The notes beneath the pieces were generated by a model that was not told where the DNA came from, made no database searches, and was given only the letters and a program-made list of their open reading frames with translations. The position numbers were made by a program, and so were the translations under genes. Shown piece after piece: positions 51,348 to 59,255 of a stretch of 64,000 bases of DNA. The DNA lies in the NCBI RefSeq assembly GCF_014489635.1, contig NZ_CP060828.1, forward strand, positions 2,046,001 to 2,110,000, read 5' to 3'. Source of the stretch: Streptomyces roseirectus (GTDB taxonomy: Bacteria; Actinomycetota; Actinomycetes; Streptomycetales; Streptomycetaceae). Each line of letters opens with the position of its first letter. Positions within the stretch are counted from its first letter, which is position 1.

Positions 51348-51862
51348 GGGAGTTCGACGGGCGCGGCGAAACCGTCGTACTGGCGGTAGAGGTCGGCGTG
51401 CCTGAGCACCACGTCCAGGACCAGGGCGGCGGTCCCCTCGGAGACGTGGAACTCCTGGCCAGTGGCGGTCGCGACGTCCCAGCCGTGTACGGCGGTCTCC
51501 TTGATCAGGAGGCCAGCCAGGTCGGTCGCGGGCAGGGTGGCGTAGCCCAGGTCGATCTCGCCCTCCCAGGCGGCGGGGTCGGACCAGGCGGCCAGCGCGC
51601 GGTCCAGTTGGGCGGCGTAGGCGTCGGCCCAGTCGGGGTCGGCGGTGAAATCGGTTTCCGTGAGTTTCCCGGGGAGCTGGGTGCGCAGGGCGCGGTGCTC
51701 CAGGCCGTGGGAGGTGTAGAGGACCCAGTGGTTGACCAGGGTGCGCAGGTCCCAGCCGGTGCAGGGGGTGGGGTCGCCGAGCCGGGCCGCCGGGACGCCG
51801 TGGGCGATCCGGGCGGCCTCGGCGGCGCATTCGACGAGGTGGGCATGGCTGTCGTTCGTCAT
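51284..51862 (-). CDS. TIGR03086-family (DinB/mycothiol-like) metal-binding protein
   Basis: A 192-residue four-helix protein. PTPCTGWDLRTLVNHWV and KETAVHGWDVATATG are the family blocks; His residues there bind a metal in mycothiol-dependent maleylpyruvate isomerase relatives. The specific reaction is unknown. ATG 51862 has TAGCGT 7 bases upstream, predicting leaderless transcription. Its 3' end overlaps the convergent chelatase by 64 bases. It lies 10 bases after the PanE gene stop. Confidence 0.8.
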   Translation of the reverse strand: MTNDSHAHLVECAAEAARIAHGVPAARLGDPTPCTGWDLRTLVNHWVLYTSHGLEHRALRTQLPGKLTETDFTADPDWADAYAAQLDRALAAWSDPAAWEGEIDLGYATLPATDLAGLLIKETAVHGWDVATATGQEFHVSEGTAALVLDVVLRHADLYRQYDGFAAPVELPYDAPVFARALAASGRDPRIG

Positions 51863-51872
51863 ACGGGCCACG

Positions 51873-52901
51873 CTAGGCGCGGTCCGCCCCGCCTTCTTGA
51901 ACAAACGCGACAGCGTCGTCCGCGAGCCTCAGCAGCTCCTCGACCGGCAGCGATCCGGCCGGGCGGCGTGCGCGGGCGAACTCGTTGGCGAGGCGCTGGA
52001 GGAGGGAGTTCAGCGGGGTCGGGACGCCGTGGAGGCGGCCGAGGAGGGCGATCTCGCCGTTGAGGTAGTCGGCCTCGATGCTGCCGGTGCCGCGCGCGAG
52101 GGACTGCCAGGAGGAGCCGCCGCCGCGCGGGGCGCCGGGCAGCGGGCGGAGGGTGATCTTGTCGCCGCGCAGGGCCCTCTCCTCGTCGGCGCCCGTGTAC
52201 TCGATCCCCGCCGCCTTCAGCACCGCCTCGCCCTCCGCCCGCACCTGCTCCCACAGGGCCGCCGCGCCGTCCGAACCGGCCACCGCCTCAAGGGCGTTGC
52301 CGAGGTTGGTGAGGAGTTTCGCGTACTGCCAGCGGGTGACGTCGGGGACGACGGGCGCCTCGAACTTCGCCGCCTCCAGGTCTTCGGCGATGCGGTGGGC
52401 GGTGGCGTCCGTGCCGTGCGGGTAGCGGCCGAGGTGGAGGATGCCGGTGAGCGGGGAGCCGGCGGCGGAGACCACGCCGGGTTCGACGTGGGCGGACGGC
52501 AGCCAGACGCAGACGCCGTACACGCGGGCGAACCGGCGCAGCGCGAGGCGTTGGCTCTCCACGCCGTTCTGCGCGCACAGCAGGGGGAGCCGGTCCGCCG
52601 CCGTCCCGCCCCCGGCGACCGGCGCCGGGCCCCACGCGGCGAGGGCGGCCTCGCTGTCCTGCGTCTTGACGGCGAGGACCAGCACGTCGTCGGCGCGCAG
52701 CTCGCCGAGCGCTCCGGGGCCGTCGACGACCGGCAGCCGACAGGTCAACTCGCCCTCGGGGACGTGCAGTCGCAGCCCGTGCTCCTTCAGCGCCGCGTGG
52801 TGCGCGCCGCGCGCGACCAGGACGACGTCCCGGCCGGCGCCCGCGAGCCGCCCGCCGATCGTGCCGCCGACCGCTCCTGCTCCGATGATGATGTAGCGCA
52901 T
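51873..52901 (-). CDS. 2-dehydropantoate 2-reductase family (ApbA/PanE)
   Basis: A 342-residue NADPH oxidoreductase. IIGAGAVGGTIGGRLA is the Rossmann motif at the very start; WQYAKLLTNLGNAL carries the catalytic Lys and the conserved Asn. The family makes pantoate for coenzyme A, but chromosomal paralogues are common, so the ketopantoate role is only likely. TACGCT 6 bases before ATG predicts a leaderless mRNA, and its -10 overlaps that of the divergent aldo/keto reductase. Confidence 0.82.
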   Translation of the reverse strand: MRYIIIGAGAVGGTIGGRLAGAGRDVVLVARGAHHAALKEHGLRLHVPEGELTCRLPVVDGPGALGELRADDVLVLAVKTQDSEAALAAWGPAPVAGGGTAADRLPLLCAQNGVESQRLALRRFARVYGVCVWLPSAHVEPGVVSAAGSPLTGILHLGRYPHGTDATAHRIAEDLEAAKFEAPVVPDVTRWQYAKLLTNLGNALEAVAGSDGAAALWEQVRAEGEAVLKAAGIEYTGADEERALRGDKITLRPLPGAPRGGGSSWQSLARGTGSIEADYLNGEIALLGRLHGVPTPLNSLLQRLANEFARARRPAGSLPVEELLRLADDAVAFVQEGGADRA

Positions 52902-52907
52902 GGGACG

Positions 52908-52917
52908 AGCGTAGGGT
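52908..52917. promoter_or_regulatory. Overlapping divergent -10 elements
   Basis: The decamer AGCGTAGGGT contains TACGCT (minus strand) and TAGGGT (plus strand), sharing the central TA. The start codons at 52901 and 52925 lie 6 and 7 bases away, so two leaderless transcripts should start within about 20 bp of each other and could not fire simultaneously. Confidence 0.65.
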
Positions 52918-52931
52918 CTCGCGGGTGACCT

Positions 52932-53756
52932 TTGAGAAGACGTTCGCACTCGGCGGTGAACTGCCCCGTCCGCCGCCTCGGTTTCGGCACCGCCCAGCTC
53001 ACCGGGCCCGGCTACTGGGGGCCGCGCGGGGACGCCCGGGACGCCGTCGCCGTGCTGCGGCGGGCCGTGGAGCGCGGGGTGACGCTGATCGACACGGCTG
53101 ACAACTACGGGCCGTGCGTAGCCGAGGAGTTGATCGCCGAGGCGCTGTGGCCGTACCCGGCCGGGCTGGTGATCGCGACCAAGGGCGGGGTGGTGCGGAC
53201 GAGCGACAGCGCCTGGCACGTCGACGGGCGGCCGGAGCGGCTGCGGGAGATGTGCGAGGCGAGCCTGCGCCGGCTGCGGACCGACCGCATCGACCTGTAC
53301 CAGCTGCACCGGCTCGACCCGAGCGTCCCGCTCGCCGAACAGCTCGGCGTGCTCGACGAGTTGAGGGCCGAGGGGAAGATCCGGCTGATCGGCCTCGACA
53401 CGGTGACGCCGGAACAGCTTCTGGACGCCTTGGAGTTGACGTCGATCGCGTCCGTCCAGAACCGGTACCACCTGCGGGACCGGTCCTCCGAGGCGCTGCT
53501 GACGGTGTGTGAGGAACGCGGGATCGCCTTCCTGCCGTGGTTCCCGCTGGGCGACGGCGCCCTCCTCACCGACCCGGCCTGCGCGCGCCTGGCCGCCGCG
53601 CACGGGGTGAGCGCGGGCCAGGTCGCGCTGGCCTGGCTGCTGCACCGGTCCCCGGTGCTCTGCCCGACGCCGGGGACGGGCACGCTCGCGCACCTGGAGG
53701 AGAACCTGGACGCCGGTGAGCTGCGGCTGTCGGAGGGGGAACTGCTAGCCCTGTGA
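52932..53756 (+). CDS. Aldo/keto reductase with apparent N-terminal frameshift
   Basis: An NAD(P)H-dependent reductase with a TIM-barrel fold. The tetrad is visible: Asp and Tyr in DTADNYG, Lys in ATKGG, His in YQLHR. The intact frame starts only at TTG 52932 (or GTG 52956) and begins with a poor N-terminus. The sequence from GTG 52925 encodes VTFEKTFALGGELP, a natural N-terminus, in the preceding frame; the two frames join at CCCC (52964-52967), where one C too many would explain the break. TAGGGT 7 bases before GTG 52925 supports that start. It may be a real frameshift, a slippage site or a sequencing error. The last 12 bases overlap DUF1697. Confidence 0.8.
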   Translation: MRRRSHSAVNCPVRRLGFGTAQLTGPGYWGPRGDARDAVAVLRRAVERGVTLIDTADNYGPCVAEELIAEALWPYPAGLVIATKGGVVRTSDSAWHVDGRPERLREMCEASLRRLRTDRIDLYQLHRLDPSVPLAEQLGVLDELRAEGKIRLIGLDTVTPEQLLDALELTSIASVQNRYHLRDRSSEALLTVCEERGIAFLPWFPLGDGALLTDPACARLAAAHGVSAGQVALAWLLHRSPVLCPTPGTGTLAHLEENLDAGELRLSEGELLAL

Positions 53757-54314
53757 GGTGAGTTCGGCGAGTTTCGTCACCGTGTTCCAGTTGCGGGTGG
53801 TGGCGATCAGGCCCTTCGTCACGCGGGGCCGGGCGAGCTGTTCGGCGAGCTTGGAGCGGCCGAGGCCGTCGGGGGCGTAGAGGTAGAGGGCGCGGTCGCC
53901 GAGGCGGAACTCCTCGGGGAGGAGGGCGGGTTGGTCGATCCCGGCGAAGCGTTCGGCGTCGACGGGGGCGGAGAAGTAGGTGACGTGGAGCTGCTTCGGC
54001 TCCAACTCGCCTGCCGGGAACGGGCATTCCTCGACGACCGACGCGAGGTAGGCATGGTCGCGGACGACGACGTCGACGGTGAAGCCGAAGTGCTTCTCGA
54101 TCGCCGCCTCCAACTCGGCGGCGAGGGAGGTCTCGTCGCCGTGGTCCGCGCTGAACACGGCCTGGCCGCTCTGGAGATGGGTGCGGACGGCGCCGTGGCC
54201 CAGGGTCTCCAGGAGGGCGCGCAGGTCGGCCATGGGGAGCCTGCGGTGGCCGCCCACGTTGATGCCGCGCAGGAGGGCGGCGTACGTCGTCGTCAAGGGT
54301 TCACCCGTCGTCAT
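53745..54314 (-). CDS. DUF1697 family protein
   Basis: A 189-residue cytoplasmic protein. LLRGINVGGHRRLPMADLRALLE and THLQSGQAVF are the DUF1697 signature, and the C-terminal ATTRNWNTVTKL block is also typical. The fold is ferredoxin-like; the function is unknown, although it is widespread in soil bacteria. TAGGGT lies 6 bases before ATG, so the mRNA is probably leaderless. Confidence 0.85.
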   Translation of the reverse strand: MTTGEPLTTTYAALLRGINVGGHRRLPMADLRALLETLGHGAVRTHLQSGQAVFSADHGDETSLAAELEAAIEKHFGFTVDVVVRDHAYLASVVEECPFPAGELEPKQLHVTYFSAPVDAERFAGIDQPALLPEEFRLGDRALYLYAPDGLGRSKLAEQLARPRVTKGLIATTRNWNTVTKLAELTSQG

Positions 54315-54500
54315 GGGGTCACCCTAGGGTGCCATCGCCGCCGGTCAGGGCGGCGCGCCCCTGAGAGGGGCCGGGTGCGACCCCGATGTGTGTAGGGGGC
54401 CGTCGTCCTCCGCTGCGGTGAGAGGGCGCGCTCCATGGGGATGACGTCGCGGGCCCGCACTTCACCGGTCAGCACGACGAGTGGTTCTTATCCGGGCCAT

Positions 54501-54517
54501 ACCTTCGAAGCGAAGGT
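54501..54517. promoter_or_regulatory. Inverted repeat ACCTTCG-AAG-CGAAGGT before MMPL gene
   Basis: Perfect 7-bp arms. The left arm overlaps a possible -10 (TACCTT, 54500-54505), 44 bases before the transporter start. It resembles operators of TetR- or MerR-type efflux regulators, but no regulator gene is adjacent. Confidence 0.55.
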
Positions 54518-54560
54518 GATGACAGCGGGTCGTCACCCGGTCCGAGGGGGATGGCCGGTC

Positions 54561-56795
54561 ATGGGGAAGGCAGACGTGCGGGTGCGGGGCTTCGCGGCCC
54601 GCGCCGGGGGGTGGAGCGCCCGCCACCGATGGGCGGCCGTGGGGATCTGGGTGCTGTTCGTGGTCCTGGCGATGGGTCTCGGCTCGGCGATGGGCCGGGT
54701 GGACGTCGGTGACGCGGACGGCCTCAAGGGCGAGACGCGCACCGCCGCGACGATCGTCAAGGACGCCGGCATCGAGGAACCGGCGGGCGAGACCGTCCTC
54801 GTGCAGGCCAAGGGCGACCGGCTCAAGGCGACGGACGCCGAGTTCAGGCGGGCCGTGACGGAGGTGATGGCCGCCGTCGACAGGACCGGCCGCGTCACCG
54901 ACGTCACCTCCCCCTACGACTCGCGGACCATCTCCAAGGACGGGCGCAGCGCGCTCGTGCGGTTCGACATGCGCGGCGAGGCCGAGAGCGCCGGCGAGCG
55001 GGTGGAGCCGGTGCTGAAGGCGGTGGCCGACGTGCGGGAGCGGCACGCGGACACGCTGCGGATCGAGGAGATCGGCTCCGCCAGCATGAACAAGACGTTC
55101 GACGACGCGTTCGGCGACGACTTCAAGCAGGCCGAGTACTCCGCCGTCCCCGTCGCGCTGGGCATCCTGCTCATCGCGTTCGGCGCACTGGTCGCGGCGC
55201 TGCTGCCGGTGGCGCTGGCGCTCACGGCGATCATGGCGACGGTGGGCCTGATGGGCGTCGTCAGCCACATCCAGCCGATGAGCGACACCGCCGACTCGGT
55301 GATGCTGCTGGTGGGGCTCGCCGTCGGCGTCGACTACTGCCTGTTCTACCTGCGCCGGGAGCGCGAGGAGCGGGACGCCGGGCGCGATCCGCAGACGGCG
55401 CTCAGGATCGCGGCGGCGACCAGCGGGCGGGCGATCGTGGTCTCCGGGGTCACGGTGTGCGTGGCGATGGCGGGCATGCTGTTCACGGGGCTCGCCGAGT
55501 TCGAGGCGATGGGGCTGGCCTCGCTGATGGTGGTCGCCGTCGCGATGGTCGGTTCGGTCACGGTGCTGCCCGCGCTGCTGTCGCTGCTGGGCACGCGGGT
55601 CGAGAAGGGCCGGCTGCCGTTCCTGCGCCGGCGGCCCGGCCGGGGCGGGGAGAGCCGGCTGTGGTCGGCCGTCCTGAAGCGGGTCCTCGCGCGGCCGTGG
55701 GTGTCGGTGGCCGTCGCGGGCGGCGCGCTCCTCGCGATCACCGCACCGGCGCTCGGCATGAAGACCCAGAACCTCACGCTGGAGCAGGAGTTCGGGGACC
55801 GGCTGCCCATCGTCCAGACGTACGTGCGGGTCAACGAGGCGTTCCCCGGGGGTACCGCGCCGGCCGAGGTCGTCGTCAAGGCGCGGGACATCTCGGCGCC
55901 CGACGTCCGGTCCGCGCTTGAGGAGTTCAAGGTGCGGGCGGTCGAGTCGGGGGCCTCGCGCGGGCCCGTCGAGATCAAGGTGCACCAGCGGCAGAATCTC
56001 GCCTACGTGTATGTCCCGCTGGTCGGCGGCTCCGATCTGGACGCGGCGGGCAAGAGCCTGGTGAAGCTGCGGGACGAGGTGCGGCCGGCGACGCTCGGCA
56101 CGGTGGCGGGAGTTCAGGCGCCGGTCACCGGGGACGTGGCCGGCTCGCACGACTTCAACGAGCAACTCGTGGGCTCCGTCGCCCCGGTGTTCGTGTTCGT
56201 CGTCGTCTTCGCGTTCCTGCTGATGCTGCTCTCGTTCCGCTCGCTCACCGTCGCGCTCACCTCGATCGCCCTCAACCTCCTTTCCGTGGGCGCCGCTTAC
56301 GGGATCCTCGTCGCCGTGTTCCAGCACGGCTGGGGCGCCTCGCTGGTCGGCGCGGAAGGGGTCGGGGCGGTCGTGACCTGGCTGCCGCTGTTCCTCTTCG
56401 TCATCCTCTTCGGCCTCTCGATGGACTACCACGTCTTCGTGGTCTCCCGGATCCGCGAGGCCCGGGTGCGCGGCCGGTCCACCGCGGACGCCATCACCCA
56501 CGGCGTCGTCACCACCGCCGGGGTCGTCACCAGCGCCGCCGTCATCATGGTCGCCGTCTTCGCGATCTTCGGGACGCTGTCCATGCAGTCGATGAAGCAG
56601 ATGGGGGTCGGTCTCGCGGCGGCCGTCCTCATCGACGCGACGGTCATCCGGGGGGTGCTGCTGCCCGCGGTGATGGCGCTGCTCGGGGAGCGGAACTGGT
56701 ATCTGCCGCGGTGGTTGCGGTGGCTGCCGGACATGACGCACGACGAGTCGCCGGCGGAGCCGGTAGAAGAGCCGAAGGTGCCGTCGCGGGTGTGA
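54561..56795 (+). CDS. MMPL/RND-family membrane transporter
   Basis: A 744-residue transporter with two six-helix halves, each preceded by an extracellular loop. VGLAVGVDYCLFYLRREREER and LFGLSMDYHVFVVSRIREARVRGRS are the paired MMPL proton-relay blocks (GxxxDY). Homologues export lipids, siderophores or antibiotics. ATG 54561 gives a normal cytoplasmic N-terminus (GKADVRVRGFAARAGGW); the upstream extension lacks homology. The palindrome at 54501 likely controls it. It converges on an Erm methyltransferase across a shared terminator. Confidence 0.87.
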   Translation: MGKADVRVRGFAARAGGWSARHRWAAVGIWVLFVVLAMGLGSAMGRVDVGDADGLKGETRTAATIVKDAGIEEPAGETVLVQAKGDRLKATDAEFRRAVTEVMAAVDRTGRVTDVTSPYDSRTISKDGRSALVRFDMRGEAESAGERVEPVLKAVADVRERHADTLRIEEIGSASMNKTFDDAFGDDFKQAEYSAVPVALGILLIAFGALVAALLPVALALTAIMATVGLMGVVSHIQPMSDTADSVMLLVGLAVGVDYCLFYLRREREERDAGRDPQTALRIAAATSGRAIVVSGVTVCVAMAGMLFTGLAEFEAMGLASLMVVAVAMVGSVTVLPALLSLLGTRVEKGRLPFLRRRPGRGGESRLWSAVLKRVLARPWVSVAVAGGALLAITAPALGMKTQNLTLEQEFGDRLPIVQTYVRVNEAFPGGTAPAEVVVKARDISAPDVRSALEEFKVRAVESGASRGPVEIKVHQRQNLAYVYVPLVGGSDLDAAGKSLVKLRDEVRPATLGTVAGVQAPVTGDVAGSHDFNEQLVGSVAPVFVFVVVFAFLLMLLSFRSLTVALTSIALNLLSVGAAYGILVAVFQHGWGASLVGAEGVGAVVTWLPLFLFVILFGLSMDYHVFVVSRIREARVRGRSTADAITHGVVTTAGVVTSAAVIMVAVFAIFGTLSMQSMKQMGVGLAAAVLIDATVIRGVLLPAVMALLGERNWYLPRWLRWLPDMTHDESPAEPVEEPKVPSRV

Positions 56796-56806
56796 ACCGG
56801 CCTGGG

Positions 56807-56849
56807 CCGAGGGCCCGTTGACTTCCAGGAGGAGTCGACGGGCCCTCGG
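56807..56849. terminator. Bidirectional terminator between MMPL and erm
   Basis: Arms of 12 perfect pairs (CCGAGGGCCCGT), extended by a G-U and GACT/AGTC to about 17 pairs, loop 9 bases. It starts 12 bases after the MMPL stop and ends 5 bases before the erm stop. Confidence 0.85.
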
Positions 56850-56853
56850 TTGT

Positions 56854-57630
56854 TCACGCCAGTACGTCGAACAGCCGCAGCCACTCCCCCGGCGTCACCT
56901 CGCCCACCAGTGCCCGTGGGTCCACCCCCGCCGTCCGGAACGCCGCGTCCACCCTCCGCCTGGGGCACACCCTGCGCAGCGAGGCGTGCAGGGAGCCGCC
57001 GACGCCGGAGAAGCCCGCCTCGACCAGCTCGCCCCACCTCCCGTACGCGCCCGGCGCGACCAACGGCGTCCGGCGCCGCTCGATCCGCACCACCCCGGCG
57101 TCCACCCGGGGCGCCGGGCGGAACCGCGTCCGTCCGACCCGTCCGACCAGCCGCCACTCGTACCGGGGCCAGGTTCGGACGGTCAGCAGGGTCCAACTCC
57201 CGTAGTCCCCGGTGCGTTTGCGGGCGTACTCCAGCTGGGTCATGAGCGTCGCGTCGGTGAGGCCGGGCGCCCGCAGGCACCAGTCGACGATGGCCACCGT
57301 GCGGGAGAACGGCACGTTCCCGGCGACGGAGAACGGCGTGCGCGGTGGCCGTGCGGCGAGGAAGTCGCCGCCGATCACCGTGACTTGAGGCATCCCGGCG
57401 AACCGGGTGCGCAGCCCCGGCAGGAGCCCGGGGTCGATCTCGTAGGCGCGCAGCTCGCGGCAGCGCGGGGCGAGGTGTTCGGTCAACGCGCCTTTGCCCG
57501 CGCCGACTTCGAGCATCAGCGGGGCGTGGTCCGTGAACGGCACGGCGAGTCGGGCGAGTTGTCGCGCGGCGGAGCGGTCCGCGAGGAAGTTCTGCGAGAG
57601 CGCACGCGCGGATCGGGAGGGGCGGGCCAT
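56854..57630 (-). CDS. erm: 23S rRNA adenine N6-methyltransferase, Erm family
   Basis: Methylates a 23S rRNA adenine (A2058 in E. coli numbering), giving macrolide-lincosamide-streptogramin B resistance. The 258-residue protein has QNFLAD, SAM-binding LEVGAGKGALTEHL (about 41-54), acidic YEIDP, and catalytic AGNVPFSRT, corresponding to the N-I-P-Y motif of Erm/KsgA. No antibiotic cluster is visible, so it is probably intrinsic resistance. Mono- versus dimethylation cannot be told. ATG 57630 follows AAGGA by 8 bases. The 240-base leader holds a peptide, a terminator and alternative pairing (separate entries). KsgA is the main alternative, but it is normally larger and in a different context. 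Confidence 0.87.
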   Translation of the reverse strand: MARPSRSARALSQNFLADRSAARQLARLAVPFTDHAPLMLEVGAGKGALTEHLAPRCRELRAYEIDPGLLPGLRTRFAGMPQVTVIGGDFLAARPPRTPFSVAGNVPFSRTVAIVDWCLRAPGLTDATLMTQLEYARKRTGDYGSWTLLTVRTWPRYEWRLVGRVGRTRFRPAPRVDAGVVRIERRRTPLVAPGAYGRWGELVEAGFSGVGGSLHASLRRVCPRRRVDAAFRTAGVDPRALVGEVTPGEWLRLFDVLA

Positions 57631-57677
57631 GGCCGACGTCCTTGTTCTTCCGGATTTTGGGGAAACGGGCAGCCGTG

Positions 57678-57785
57678 ACCCCGACCGGAAGACAGGAAAA
57701 AGGCACGCCGATCAGGCGTGTGAGAGTGATGGACGACCCGGCGGCTCAGCCGTCAGCGGGCGTCGTACCTCGGACCGGTCGGGGT
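57678..57785 (-). promoter_or_regulatory. Erm leader: 11-bp long-range helix enclosing a terminator
   Basis: On the mRNA, ACCCCGACCGG (57785-57775, inside the leader peptide ORF) is exactly complementary to CCGGTCGGGGT (57688-57678, before the erm ribosome site). A terminator-like hairpin lies between them. Ribosome stalling on the leader would expose different arms, the usual logic of erm attenuation. Confidence 0.65.
57697..57720 (-). terminator. Terminator-like hairpin with T-run in erm leader
   Basis: On the minus strand CACGCC and GGCGTG pair around a 5-base loop, followed by CC and five T. A T-run is rare in this GC-rich genome, so this is a convincing intrinsic attenuator 67 bases before erm. 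Confidence 0.65.
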
Positions 57786-57866
57786 TCCGGGGCCACGACG
57801 CGTCCGAATGGAGTGCGTGGTGCCCCGGCCGAGACCGGTGTCGAAGATCGCGCAAATGCCTGCCAC
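57753..57866 (-). CDS. Putative erm leader peptide (37 residues)
   Basis: GTG 57866 to TGA 57753. The peptide starts VAGICAIFDTGLGRG and is Arg/Thr-rich later. Its GTG is 7 bases after a -10 (TAACGT), so it would be translated from a leaderless mRNA. The ORF contains one arm of the 11-bp long-range helix. Drug-induced stalling would be the inferred trigger. Other starts in the leader are possible. Confidence 0.45.
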   Translation of the reverse strand: MAGICAIFDTGLGRGTTHSIRTRRGPGTPTGPRYDAR

Positions 57867-57873
57867 GGGGCCG

Positions 57874-57911
57874 ACGTTAGGCGGACCGACCCTGCGCGGG
57901 CAACGTATTTT
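57874..57911 (-). promoter_or_regulatory. Erm promoter TTGCCC-N18-TAACGT with AT-rich upstream element
   Basis: The -35 is at 57903-57898 and -10 at 57879-57874. AAAATA (57911-57906) sits two bases upstream of the -35, where WhiB7, the actinobacterial antibiotic-response activator, contacts DNA. WhiB7 control is inferred from this arrangement. Confidence 0.55.
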
Positions 57912-57935
57912 CAGCGCCGGCAGCGGGCGCGTTTT

Positions 57936-59255
57936 TCAGCGCTGGTAGCGGGCCAGCACCAGGTTCCCGTCCTTCTCCAGGCGCCGGCGCAGCTCACCGA
58001 GGCCGATCGCCCCGCTGTAGTACTCCTGGAGCGCGGGGGTGGCGACCTTGTCCTTCCACTCCGGGTAGCCGCGTACGGACTGCGCGGGCGCGGGGACGAG
58101 GTGGCCGGCGAGGGCCGTGCCGGTGGCCCAGCCGTGGTCCGGGGTGTGCAGGGCGGGGTCCTTCAGGGCGGCCGTGCCGGTGGGGAGCATCCAGTCGCCG
58201 AGGGCGAGGCGGACCATGTTCGCGGGGCGCAGGAGGAAGTCGAGGAAGGCCGCCGCCTCCTTCTTGTGGGGGCTGTCCTCGGCGATGGAGAGGGTCTGCG
58301 GGCTGACGCCCTGGGTGAGTCCGGCGGCGCCCGCGGGCGCGGGGAGCACCTGCCACTCGAAGCCCTCGGGGGCCTGCTGGGAGATCTGCTGACGGTAGGA
58401 GAAGCCGAGCGGGACCATCGCGTACTTGCCGGCGAAAAAGCCGGGGAGCGTGTCCGAACCGCCGCTGCCCAGCGTCGAGTTCGCGGCGCTGTGGTCGGTG
58501 TTGACCTGGTCGTGGACCGTGCGCGGCACGACCTCGTCGCCGGTGTCCATACGGACGGTGACCTTGCCGTCGTCGCCCCGGTGGAAGAGCCGGCCGCCTG
58601 CCGAGAGGGAGAGGTTGAGGGTCGCGGAGACGGGTTCGCGCAGGGGCCAGGCGACGCCGAACCTGCCGTCGCCGCTGAGCTGTCGGGTGACGCTCCTGAA
58701 CTCCGGCCAGGTCCAAGGGTGTTGGGGTGTGGGGATGCGGACGCCGGACTCACGCAGCCACTTCGCGTTGGCGATCAGCACCCGGGGTTCCTGGAGGAAG
58801 GGAACGCCGTAGACGCCGTCACCGAAGGTCGTGGTGGCCCAACTCCGCGCGGGGATGTCGGACTTGAGGCGTTGCGGAAGGAGGCCGGTCAGGTCGGCGA
58901 GGTAACCCCCGTACGCGAAGTCGGCGAGGTCGTCGGAGGCGTCATGGATGACGTCGGGCGCCTCGCCGCCCTCGAAGGAGGTGAGGAGCTGGTCGTGGAC
59001 GCTGTCCCAACTCCCCTGCACGTACTCGACCTTGACGCCGGGATGGGTGGCGTTCCACTCGTCGACGAGGTCCTTGGTGGCCGCGACGGACTCGTCCTGC
59101 CACGCGAGGGACTGGAAACGCAGGGTGACCCGGCCGTCGTCACGGGAGTCGGAGGAGTCGGAGGAGCAGGCCGCGAGGAGGACGAGGAGGAGCGCGACAA
59201 CGAGGTTCAGCGGGCCGGCCCCGAAGCGTCGCGGTTTCACCCTCTTGGAGAACAT
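57936..59255 (-). CDS. Sugar ABC transporter substrate-binding lipoprotein (third system)
   Basis: A 439-residue lipoprotein (basic start, then LLLVLLAAC lipobox). The mature sequence has VTLRFQSLAWQDESVAATKDLVDEWN and GEAPDVIHDASDDLADFA, typical of family 1 sugar-binding proteins. ATG 59255 overlaps the permease stop by one base (TGATG). It is last in its operon, the reverse of the usual order. The ligand is unknown, and no glycosidase gene is attached. Confidence 0.87.
   Translation of the reverse strand: MFSKRVKPRRFGAGPLNLVVALLLVLLAACSSDSSDSRDDGRVTLRFQSLAWQDESVAATKDLVDEWNATHPGVKVEYVQGSWDSVHDQLLTSFEGGEAPDVIHDASDDLADFAYGGYLADLTGLLPQRLKSDIPARSWATTTFGDGVYGVPFLQEPRVLIANAKWLRESGVRIPTPQHPWTWPEFRSVTRQLSGDGRFGVAWPLREPVSATLNLSLSAGGRLFHRGDDGKVTVRMDTGDEVVPRTVHDQVNTDHSAANSTLGSGGSDTLPGFFAGKYAMVPLGFSYRQQISQQAPEGFEWQVLPAPAGAAGLTQGVSPQTLSIAEDSPHKKEAAAFLDFLLRPANMVRLALGDWMLPTGTAALKDPALHTPDHGWATGTALAGHLVPAPAQSVRGYPEWKDKVATPALQEYYSGAIGLGELRRRLEKDGNLVLARYQR

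Noticed and set aside
56854..57630. KsgA-type 16S dimethyltransferase
   Set aside because: Gene size, attenuator leader and context fit Erm; KsgA is normally a housekeeping gene without such a leader.
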